A stretch of 64,000 nucleotides of DNA from NCBI GenBank assembly GCA_963717635.1, contig OY970347.1, forward strand, positions 310,001 through 374,000. Direction: 5' to 3'. The notes under the pieces were generated by a model. The model ran no database searches. It was not told where the DNA came from and saw nothing but the letters and a program-made list of their open reading frames with translations. Positions within the stretch are counted from its first letter, which is position 1; the number at the start of each line of letters is the position of its first letter. The stretch comes from JALZKA01 sp963717635. Lineage in GTDB: Bacteria; Actinomycetota; Thermoleophilia; Solirubrobacterales; 70-9. Positions 55,305 through 62,437 of this stretch are shown here, piece by piece. The translations under genes and the position numbers were made by a program.

Positions 55305-57673
55305 GCGGAATCGGCCGCCGGGCGGGGGTTGCCGGCGCGGTCTTCGGCGGCCTCGCAACGACGACGGCCGCGGGTCTGTGGTGGCAGCTCCTGCGCCGGC
55401 CCCGGCCGCGAACCGAGGGCAAGCTGCGGGTCGCCGGTCTCGAAGGCGAGATCGAGATCAGCCGCGACCGCTGGGGCGTTCCGCACGTGAGCGCCGGGAC
55501 CCGGCACGACCTCTGGTTCGGACAGGGCTTCTGCCAGGGCCAGGATCGCCTCTGGCAGCTCGACCTCTACCGGCGGGTGGCGATGGGACGCCTGGCGGAG
55601 ATCGCCGGGCCCGCAGGGCTGCCGTCTGACCGCTTCATGCGCACCCTCGGCCTGCGCCGCGCCGGCCTGCGCGAGGCGGCCGAGATGGACACCGGGCTGC
55701 GCGGCGACCTCGACGCGATGGCGGCCGGCGTGAACGCCGCGGCCGAGTCCGCCCCGGCGCTGCCGTTCGAGCTTCAGCTGCTGCGGCTCGAGTTCAAGCC
55801 CTGGACGGCCGCGGACTCCCTGGCGATGCAGAAGCTGCTGTCGTTCGGCCTCTCGACGAACTGGGAGCGCGAGCTCCTGCGCGCCGACCTGGCGCGCGAG
55901 CTCGGGCCGGAGCGGGCGGCGGTGCTCGATCCCTCGTACCCGCCGGGCAACGCGGTCGTCCTGACGCCGGGAGTTCCGGCGGGCGCCGGGGTCGAGCTGG
56001 TGGAGCGCGTCGATTCGATCCGCCGCTTCCTCGGAATGACGGTCGAGGCCACCGGTTCGAACAACTGGGCCGTCGCTCCATCCCGCTCCGCCACTGACGG
56101 CGCGCTGATCGCCGGCGACCCGCACCTGTCGCCCTCGATGCCGGGGATCACCTACCAGATGGGCCTGCGGCTCGGCGACCGATTCTGCCGGGGCGCGTCG
56201 CTGCCCGGCACGCCCGGGATCGCATTCGGCCACAACAACGACGTCGCCTGGACGATGACCAACGCGATGGCGGACGTCATGGACCTGTTCGTCGAGCGGG
56301 TCGACGGCGACCGCTACCTCTTCGACGGCGAATGGCGCGACCTCGTTGAGTTCGAGGAGGAGATCGTGGTGCGGGGCGATGAGCCGGTGCGGATGGTGGC
56401 CCGCGAGACCCACCACGGGCCGCTCGTGAACGAGGCCCTCAACGCCGACGACTCCGAGCCTCTGGCGCTGACATGGATGTCGCGCTCGGAGCCGGCGATC
56501 TCGACGGCCAACACGTCCGTCCTGGATGTGCGCAGCGGCGCCGACATGGTCGCGGCGATGGCCGCTCACGCGACCCCGGTTTCGAGCCTGATCTGGGCCG
56601 ACTCGCGGGGATCGATCGGCTACAAGACGGTCGGGCGCATCCCGATGCGAAACGGCGGCTCGCCCGACCTCCCGCGCTGCGGCTGGAGCGGCGAGGACGA
56701 GTGGGCCGATTGGATCCCGTACGACGAGATGCCCGAGGTAGTCGACCCCGAGTGCGGCTACCTGGTCACGGCCAACAACCGGATCGAGCCCGAGGGCTTC
56801 GAGCACCACATCGGCACCGACTACTTCGACGGCTTTCGCGCCACCCGGATCGAGCAGCTGATCGAGGCCGAGGAGGTGCACGACCTGGAGACCTTCTCCC
56901 GGATGCAGACGGACATGCGCTCGCTGCCGGGGCTGGCGACGGCTCACCGGCTTGCCCGCCTGCGCCCGCGTGACCAGGCCGAGACCAACGCGATCGAACG
57001 CCTGCGCAGCTGGGACGGCCTGATGGACCCCGACTCGGTCGCCGCGACGATCTACCAGGCGTTCACGCTGCGCTTCGCCCGCGAGCTGGCGCGCGCGGTG
57101 ATCGGCGACCGCGACCTGGCCGAGCGCTGGCTCGACCGCGCGCACAACGGCTTCATGGCCCACGTCTCCTCGCCCTGGCGCTGGCAGACTCACGTGCTGG
57201 CGCTCTGGGAGGAAGGGGATCAGGATCTGATCGGGCGGTCCTGGGACTCGCTTGCGCTCGATTCGCTGCGCGGCTCCTTGACCGATCTGGCGAAGCGCTT
57301 CGGGGACGACCCGGCCGGCTGGCGCTGGGGCAAGGTCCACGAGCTCCGCTTCCCCCACGCCCTGGGCGCGGCGAACCCGGCACTGAGCTGGCTCCTCGAC
57401 CGCTCGGTTCAGCTCGGAGGCGGGCAGGAAACCGTCTGCCAGGTCGGCTGGGACCCGAACGACCCGTTCGAGGCGATCTGGGCACCCTGCTGGCGGATGG
57501 TCGCCGACATGTCCGCGACCGAAGGTGCGCGCTGGCAGCAGTTCACGGGCAACTCGGGGCACCCGGGGAGCCCGCACTACGACGACCTCCAGCCGCGCTG
57601 GCGGGACGGCCTGATGCAGCACACGGCCGGCGAGGCGCCCTGGCAGGCGCTGCGGTTGGAGCCGGTAGCGTGA
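55301..57673 (+). CDS. penicillin acylase family protein (Ntn hydrolase)
   Basis: The 790-aa precursor has one N-terminal membrane helix (GAVFGGLATTTAAGLWW), an alpha-chain region and a beta chain beginning at the autocatalytic Ser253 in TGSNNWAV. Other family blocks are DRWGVPHVSA, GFCQGQDRLWQLD, FGHNNDVAWTMTN and RIEQL. Members hydrolyse amides such as beta-lactams or acyl-homoserine lactones; the substrate is unknown. GTG 55301 overlaps the preceding stop by 4 nt. Confidence 0.92.
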   Translation: MSGIGRRAGVAGAVFGGLATTTAAGLWWQLLRRPRPRTEGKLRVAGLEGEIEISRDRWGVPHVSAGTRHDLWFGQGFCQGQDRLWQLDLYRRVAMGRLAEIAGPAGLPSDRFMRTLGLRRAGLREAAEMDTGLRGDLDAMAAGVNAAAESAPALPFELQLLRLEFKPWTAADSLAMQKLLSFGLSTNWERELLRADLARELGPERAAVLDPSYPPGNAVVLTPGVPAGAGVELVERVDSIRRFLGMTVEATGSNNWAVAPSRSATDGALIAGDPHLSPSMPGITYQMGLRLGDRFCRGASLPGTPGIAFGHNNDVAWTMTNAMADVMDLFVERVDGDRYLFDGEWRDLVEFEEEIVVRGDEPVRMVARETHHGPLVNEALNADDSEPLALTWMSRSEPAISTANTSVLDVRSGADMVAAMAAHATPVSSLIWADSRGSIGYKTVGRIPMRNGGSPDLPRCGWSGEDEWADWIPYDEMPEVVDPECGYLVTANNRIEPEGFEHHIGTDYFDGFRATRIEQLIEAEEVHDLETFSRMQTDMRSLPGLATAHRLARLRPRDQAETNAIERLRSWDGLMDPDSVAATIYQAFTLRFARELARAVIGDRDLAERWLDRAHNGFMAHVSSPWRWQTHVLALWEEGDQDLIGRSWDSLALDSLRGSLTDLAKRFGDDPAGWRWGKVHELRFPHALGAANPALSWLLDRSVQLGGGQETVCQVGWDPNDPFEAIWAPCWRMVADMSATEGARWQQFTGNSGHPGSPHYDDLQPRWRDGLMQHTAGEAPWQALRLEPVA

Positions 57674-58170
57674 GCCGCCGCGCGCAGATCACGCTGAGCC
57701 CCGACGAGCAGGTCGAGCTGCTCACCAACGCGCGCGTGGTGGTGGTCTCGACGATCGGCCCCCGCGGCTGGCCCCATTCGATGCCGATGTGGTTCACGTT
57801 GCGCGAGCCGCAGGCCGAGCCGCTCGCGGACGGGGCGCCGAACGAGCTTTGGATCTGGACCTACGCCAAGTCGCAGAAGGTCCGCAACCTGGAGCGCGAC
57901 CCGAAGGCGACGCTCCTGATCGAGACCGGCGGCGAGTACCTGGAGCTGCGCGGCGTCCAGATCGAGGCCGAGGCGGAGGTCATCCGCGATCCGGAGCGCA
58001 TCCTCGAGTTCGGCAAGGAGCTGACCGTCCGCTACACGGACGGGATCGAGTCGATCGAGGGCGACGCCGCCACGGCGATGCAGGCGCAGGCGGCGAAGCG
58101 CGTGGCGATCCGGTTCGAGGCCAAGCGCGTCGCCAGCTGGGACCACCGGAAGCTGGGCGGGAGCTACTGA
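57670..58170 (+). CDS. pyridoxamine 5'-phosphate oxidase/F420-dependent family protein
   Basis: The 166-aa protein has the split-barrel flavin fold: ARVVVVSTIGPRGWPHSMPM, WTYAKSQKVRNLERDPKAT and ESIEGDAATAM. In actinobacteria such proteins often use F420. The substrate is unknown. GTG 57670 overlaps the penicillin acylase stop by 4 nt (GTGA), extending this operon. Confidence 0.82.
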   Translation: MSRRAQITLSPDEQVELLTNARVVVVSTIGPRGWPHSMPMWFTLREPQAEPLADGAPNELWIWTYAKSQKVRNLERDPKATLLIETGGEYLELRGVQIEAEAEVIRDPERILEFGKELTVRYTDGIESIEGDAATAMQAQAAKRVAIRFEAKRVASWDHRKLGGSY

Positions 58171-58189
58171 TCGTCGGGCGGCCGCCGGA

Positions 58190-58195
58190 TAGCCT
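58190..58195 (+). promoter_or_regulatory. -10 element of rmlA operon
   Basis: TAGCCT ends 9 nt before ATG 58205, the likely start of the dTDP-rhamnose operon transcript. Confidence 0.4.
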
Positions 58196-58204
58196 CCCCC
58201 AGCG

Positions 58205-59278
58205 ATGGAATCCCTCAAGGGCCTGATCCTCTCGGGGGGCGCGGGCACGCGCCTGCGGCCGATCACGCACACGTCGGCCAAGCAGCTCGTTCCGGTGGCC
58301 AACAAGCCCGTTCTCTTCTACGGGATCGAGGCGCTGGTCGAGGCCGGCGTCACCGAGATCGTGATCGTGATCGCGCCCGAGACCGGGAACGAGATCCGGG
58401 AGGCAGCCGGCGACGGCTCCGCGTTCGGGGCTCGGATCACCTACGTCGAGCAGGATGCCCCGCGAGGCCTGGCCCACGCAGTCCTCACCGCCGAGGAGGC
58501 GCTCGAGGGCAGCCCGTTCGCGATGTACCTGGGCGACAACCTGTTGCGCGACGGGATCACCGAGCTCGTCGACTCCTTCCAGCACTCCGAGCACGACGCG
58601 CTGCTTCTGCTGACCAGCGTGCCCGATCCGTGGCACTACGGCGTCGCGGAGCTGGCCGGCGACCGCATCGTCCGCCTGGTCGAGAAGCCGGAGGACCCCC
58701 CGTCGGACATGGCGCTCGTCGGCGTCTACCTCTTCGGGCCCAAGATCTTCGAAGCCGCCCGGGCCATCGAGCCCTCGGGACGCGGCGAGCTGGAGATCAC
58801 CGATGCGATCCAGCACCTGATCGACAACGGCTCGCATGTCGAGTCGCGGACCGTAAGCGGCTGGTGGAAGGACACGGGGCAGCTCGCCGACATGCTCGAG
58901 GCGAACCAGCTGGTGCTGGAGGACCTCGAGCCCGGGGTCGAGGGCGAGCTGATCGACTCCAAGGTCGAGGGGCGGGTGCAGGTCGCGCCTGGCGCGGTGA
59001 TCGAGCGGTCGCAGGTGCGCGGCCCCGCGATCATCGGCAGCGGAACCCGCATCGTCGACTCCTACATTGGCCCCTACACCTCGATCGGCGACGGCGTCAC
59101 CATCGAGCGCTCGGAGGTGGAGCACTCGATCCTGCTGGCCGACTGCATCGTGTCCGACCTCGGGTCACGGATGGAGGCGAGCCTCCTTGGCCGCGGCGTC
59201 AAGCTCACGCGAAGCGCTGGTGTGCCGCGCACCCTGAGCATGATCATCGGCGACCGGTCCGAGGTGAGGTTGCCTTGA
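58205..59278 (+). CDS. rmlA: glucose-1-phosphate thymidylyltransferase (long form)
   Basis: RmlA makes dTDP-glucose, the first step of dTDP-L-rhamnose synthesis. The 357-aa protein has LSGGAGTRLRPITHTSAKQL, the metal site in MYLGDNLL, and VEKPEDPPSDMALVGVYLF. The C-terminal ~100 residues form hexapeptide (left-handed beta-helix) repeats (IGPYTSIGDGVTIERSEVEH), characteristic of the long-form, StrD/RmlA3-like enzymes. The stop overlaps the start of leader mini-ORF C by 1 nt. Confidence 0.92.
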   Translation: MESLKGLILSGGAGTRLRPITHTSAKQLVPVANKPVLFYGIEALVEAGVTEIVIVIAPETGNEIREAAGDGSAFGARITYVEQDAPRGLAHAVLTAEEALEGSPFAMYLGDNLLRDGITELVDSFQHSEHDALLLLTSVPDPWHYGVAELAGDRIVRLVEKPEDPPSDMALVGVYLFGPKIFEAARAIEPSGRGELEITDAIQHLIDNGSHVESRTVSGWWKDTGQLADMLEANQLVLEDLEPGVEGELIDSKVEGRVQVAPGAVIERSQVRGPAIIGSGTRIVDSYIGPYTSIGDGVTIERSEVEHSILLADCIVSDLGSRMEASLLGRGVKLTRSAGVPRTLSMIIGDRSEVRLP

Positions 59279-59334
59279 TGAGCGACGTTAGGCGCGAAAG
59301 CATCATTGCCCCCCTGGTCAGGGCTTATCCATGA
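59278..59334 (+). CDS. leader mini-ORF with Shine-Dalgarno hairpin, copy C (before rmlD)
   Basis: ATG 59278 shares a base with the rmlA stop (TGATG). The 18-codon frame reads MSDVRRESIIAPLVRAYP and its TGA overlaps the rmlD ATG (ATGA). The hairpin pairs 59312-59315 (CCCT) with 59320-59323 (AGGG) around a GGTC loop. AGGG lies 7 nt before rmlD and is its only Shine-Dalgarno candidate. The middle of the peptide differs from copies A and B while both ends are kept. Confidence 0.65.
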   Translation: MSDVRRESIIAPLVRAYP

Positions 59335-60176
59335 GGACGCTTGTCGCCGGCGCCGCCGGGATGCTCGGCCAGGACGTGGTTGACGCCTGTGTGGCCAGGG
59401 ATCAGGAGGTCTTTGCGCTGGGCCGCGCCGAGCTGGACGTCACCGATGCGGCGATGTGTGAGGAGGCGCTCGCCGAGATCCGCCCGGCGGTGGTCATCAA
59501 CTGCGCCGCCTGGACCGACGTGGACGGCGCCGAGGCCGACGAGGCGGGAGCGATGCTGGTCAACGACACCGGCGCGGCGCTGCTCGCCGGCACCGCCGCG
59601 AAGCATGGTTCCAGGGTGGTGTACGTCTCCAGCGACTACGTCTTCGACGGCGAGAAGCGCCGCCCCTATCTGGAGTCCGACCTCACCCGTCCGATCTCCG
59701 CCTATGGGCGCTCGAAGCAGGCCGGCGAAACCTCGGTGGCCGTTTCGAATCCGCGCCACCTGATCGTCCGCTCGTCGTGGCTCTACGGCACGCGCGGCCA
59801 CAATTTCGTCGAGACGATGCTGCGCCTCGCCGGCGAGCAACCGGAGGTGATCGTCGTCTCCGACCAGGTCGGCGCACCGACCTACACGCGCCACCTGGCC
59901 CAGGCGCTGGCGGCGCTTGCCGAGAGCGAGCACTACGGGGTCCACCACGCGGCCGCGGCCGGCCGCTGCTCCTGGTTCGAGTTCGCGCAGGAGATCTTCG
60001 ACCAGGCGGGCTCGGAGTGCCGCGTCATGGCCGGGACCACCGAGATGCTCGACCGCCCGGCGCCGCGGCCGCGGTTCTCCGTGTTGGGCTCGGAACGACC
60101 CGACCCGCCCGTGCTGCCCGAGTGGCGCCAGGGGCTTCGCGAGTACCTCCGCGAGCGCGAGACGGTGCCGGCATGA
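59331..60176 (+). CDS. rmlD: dTDP-4-dehydrorhamnose reductase
   Basis: RmlD performs the last, NAD(P)H-dependent step to dTDP-L-rhamnose. The 281-aa extended SDR has GAAGMLGQDV, NCAAWTDVDGAE, SSDYVFDGEKRRPY and the catalytic YGRSKQAGE. ATG 59331 overlaps the leader mini-ORF by 4 nt, and its stop overlaps rmlB by 4 nt. Confidence 0.95.
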   Translation: MRTLVAGAAGMLGQDVVDACVARDQEVFALGRAELDVTDAAMCEEALAEIRPAVVINCAAWTDVDGAEADEAGAMLVNDTGAALLAGTAAKHGSRVVYVSSDYVFDGEKRRPYLESDLTRPISAYGRSKQAGETSVAVSNPRHLIVRSSWLYGTRGHNFVETMLRLAGEQPEVIVVSDQVGAPTYTRHLAQALAALAESEHYGVHHAAAAGRCSWFEFAQEIFDQAGSECRVMAGTTEMLDRPAPRPRFSVLGSERPDPPVLPEWRQGLREYLRERETVPA

Positions 60177-61165
60177 GGGTGCTGGTCACAGGCGGCGCCG
60201 GGTTCATCGGTTCGGCCTACGTGCGCCATCGGCTTCAGGCTCATCCCGAGGACCAGGTCCGCGTGCTCGACAAGCTGACCTACGCGGGCCGGCGCGAGAA
60301 CCTCGAGGGCGTCGAGCGCTGCGAGCTGGTCGTCGGCGACATCGCCGACCCCGGCGCGGTTGCCGCGGCCGTCGAGGGCTGCGACGCGCTCGTCAACTTC
60401 GCCGCGGAGTCGCATGTGGACCGGTCGATCGAGGCGCCGGGCGAGTTCATCCAGACCGACGTGTTCGGCACCTTCGTGCTGCTCGAGGCGGCACGACAGG
60501 CCGGCATCAGGCACCTGCAGATCTCGACCGACGAGGTCTACGGCTCGATCGACGACGGCTCGTTCAGCGAGGCCTCGCCGCTCGACCCCTCGTCGCCGTA
60601 TTCAGCGTCGAAGGCCGGCGGTGACCTCCTCGTGGGCGCGTACCAGCGCACCTACGGGACCGAATCGCTGATCGTCCGCGGGTCGAACAACTACGGCCCG
60701 CGCCAGCACCCCGAGAAGCTGATCCCGCTCTGCATCCTGAACGCGCTGGCGGGCGACCCGCTGCCGGTATACGGCGACGGCCGGCAGGTCCGCAACTGGC
60801 TCTGGGTCGACGACTTCGCGGCCGCGATCGACATCGTGCTCGAGCGAGGCGAGCCGGGCGAGACCTACAACGTCGGCGGCCCCGACGAGCGGGCGAACAT
60901 CGACGTCGTCCGCGCGATCCTCGAACTCACGGGACGCGACGAATCGCTGATCGAGCACGTGACCGACCGCCTCGGGCACGACCGCCGCTACTCGCTGGGC
61001 TCCGAGAAGACGAAGGCGCTCGGGTGGGAGGCCCAGGTCAGCCTCGACGAGGGGCTTGGCCGGGTCGTGGACTGGTACCGGGAGAACGAGAGCTGGTGGG
61101 CCCCGATCCGCTCGGGCGAATACCAGGCGTACTACGAGAAGCAATACGGCCGCAGCCTTGGTTGA
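60173..61165 (+). CDS. rmlB: dTDP-glucose 4,6-dehydratase
   Basis: RmlB converts dTDP-glucose to the 4-keto-6-deoxy intermediate. The 330-aa extended SDR has TGGAGFIGSAYV, the FAAESHVDRSIEAPGEFIQT block with conserved HVDRSI, STDEVYGSI, and catalytic YSASKAGGDLL. ATG 60173 overlaps rmlD (ATGA). Confidence 0.96.
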   Translation: MRVLVTGGAGFIGSAYVRHRLQAHPEDQVRVLDKLTYAGRRENLEGVERCELVVGDIADPGAVAAAVEGCDALVNFAAESHVDRSIEAPGEFIQTDVFGTFVLLEAARQAGIRHLQISTDEVYGSIDDGSFSEASPLDPSSPYSASKAGGDLLVGAYQRTYGTESLIVRGSNNYGPRQHPEKLIPLCILNALAGDPLPVYGDGRQVRNWLWVDDFAAAIDIVLERGEPGETYNVGGPDERANIDVVRAILELTGRDESLIEHVTDRLGHDRRYSLGSEKTKALGWEAQVSLDEGLGRVVDWYRENESWWAPIRSGEYQAYYEKQYGRSLG

Positions 61166-61706
61166 GCGCATCCAGACTGAGATCCCGGATCTCGTCCTGC
61201 TCGAGACGACGGCGCATGGGGACAGGCGCGGGTTCCTGCTCGAGACCTACCGCGAGGGCGTCTGGCGCGAGCACGGGGTCGATGTCCCGTTCGTGCAGGA
61301 CAACCACTCGCGCTCGAGCGGCGGCATCCTGCGCGGGCTGCACTTCCAGCTCCGGCCGGGCCAGGCGAAGCTGGTGCGCTGCGCGCGCGGCAGCATCTGG
61401 GACGTCGCGGTCGACCTGCGGCGCGACTCACCCACCTACCGGCGCTGGGAGGGGGTCGAGCTGAGCGACTCGAACCAGCGCCAGCTGTTCGTCCCGGCCG
61501 GGTTCGCGCACGGGTTCTGCGTGATGAGCGACGGGGCCGACGTCACCTACAAGCTCTCGAGCTACTACGACCCCGACACCGAAGCGGCGATCCGCTGGGA
61601 TGACCCCGACCTTGCCGTCGACTGGCCGATCCAGCACCCGGAGCTCTCCGACCGCGACAAGCTGGCCCCGACGCTGGCCGAGATCGCGGACGAGCTGCCG
61701 TTCTAG
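61158..61706 (+). CDS. rmlC: dTDP-4-dehydrorhamnose 3,5-epimerase
   Basis: RmlC inverts C3 and C5 of the keto sugar. The 182-aa cupin has FVQDNHSRSSGGILRGLHFQ with the catalytic His, KLVRCARGSIWDVAVDLR, and the later FVPAGFAHGFCV. TTG 61158 overlaps rmlB by 8 nt and matches the family N-terminus. It completes the operon. Its 3' end overlaps the convergent hydrolase by 4 nt. Confidence 0.95.
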   Translation: MVERIQTEIPDLVLLETTAHGDRRGFLLETYREGVWREHGVDVPFVQDNHSRSSGGILRGLHFQLRPGQAKLVRCARGSIWDVAVDLRRDSPTYRRWEGVELSDSNQRQLFVPAGFAHGFCVMSDGADVTYKLSSYYDPDTEAAIRWDDPDLAVDWPIQHPELSDRDKLAPTLAEIADELPF

Positions 61707-62392
61707 GCGCCCGCGGTCGCCGCCAGCAGGAGCTCCGCCAGGCGCGCCGGCTGGGAGAGCATCGGCGCGTGGTCGCCGTCCAGCTCTTGGGGCTCCACTC
61801 CCAGGCGCTCACGGACGGCGCGATCAAGCCACTCGGGGCGCAGTAGCCGGTCCTCGGGGGAGACGATGCCCACCCGCGCGACATCGGGCAGCGACTCGAA
61901 CGGGCAGGGCTCGGTCAGTGGAAGCGCCGCCTGCGGGCGCAACCGCGCGGCGGCCTCGCGAGCGAGCCCAGGTTCGCTCTCGTGGAACACGAGTTCGCGT
62001 GCCGCCTGAGGACGGAACGTCGTGGAGCCATCCGGGTTGGGATCGATTGCGGCGGCGAATTCCGGCTGGGTCATCTCAACGGCATCCTCGCTGACCGCCC
62101 GGTTCGGCCTCGGCACGACGCCACAGACCGTGACGAGCCCGCGCACGTGATGGCGAGAGGCAAACACGCAGGCTGTCACGGCACCCATGGACGAGCCGAC
62201 CACCAGGGGTGCCGCCGGCGCCGGAGGGAGGGAGGCTTCGACCGTCGCGACATAGCGCTCGATCCCGGCCTCGGGATCGTCACACGGCAGCTCGGGCGCG
62301 ACCACGTCGCAGCCCGCGTCTTCCAGCACCGGCACCAGGCGGTGCCAGTGCCACGGGCTGGTGTAGGCGCCGTGGATCAGGACGACGAGCAC
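61703..62392 (-). CDS. alpha/beta hydrolase
   Basis: The 229-aa protein starts VVLIHGAYTSPWHWHRLVPV (HG oxyanion region). The nucleophile elbow is GSSMGAVTA, and DGDHAPMLSQPARL near the C-terminus carries the catalytic His. It resembles esterases and salicylate-esterase-like hydrolases; the substrate is unknown. Its start (GTG) lies 45 nt from the divergent helicase start. Confidence 0.85.
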   Translation of the reverse strand: MLVVLIHGAYTSPWHWHRLVPVLEDAGCDVVAPELPCDDPEAGIERYVATVEASLPPAPAAPLVVGSSMGAVTACVFASRHHVRGLVTVCGVVPRPNRAVSEDAVEMTQPEFAAAIDPNPDGSTTFRPQAARELVFHESEPGLAREAAARLRPQAALPLTEPCPFESLPDVARVGIVSPEDRLLRPEWLDRAVRERLGVEPQELDGDHAPMLSQPARLAELLLAATAGA

Positions 62393-62414
62393 GCGCCGAG
62401 TCTCGCGGAATTTT

Positions 62415-62435
62415 GACCGAGGCGTAAACTCGGTC
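62415..62435 (+). promoter_or_regulatory. inverted repeat spanning helicase -10
   Basis: GACCGAG (62415-62421) and CTCGGTC (62429-62435) are perfect 7-bp arms around a 7-nt centre. TAAACT (62425-62430), inside the repeat, ends 7 nt before TTG 62438 and is the likely -10. A bound regulator would occlude the promoter. Confidence 0.5.
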
Positions 62436-62437
62436 GG

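Noticed and set aside
55004..57622. 872-codon minus-strand frame opposite the penicillin acylase
   Set aside because: The plus-strand product has clear Ntn-hydrolase motifs. The antisense translation is Arg/Ala/Gly/Val-rich with no recognisable domain.
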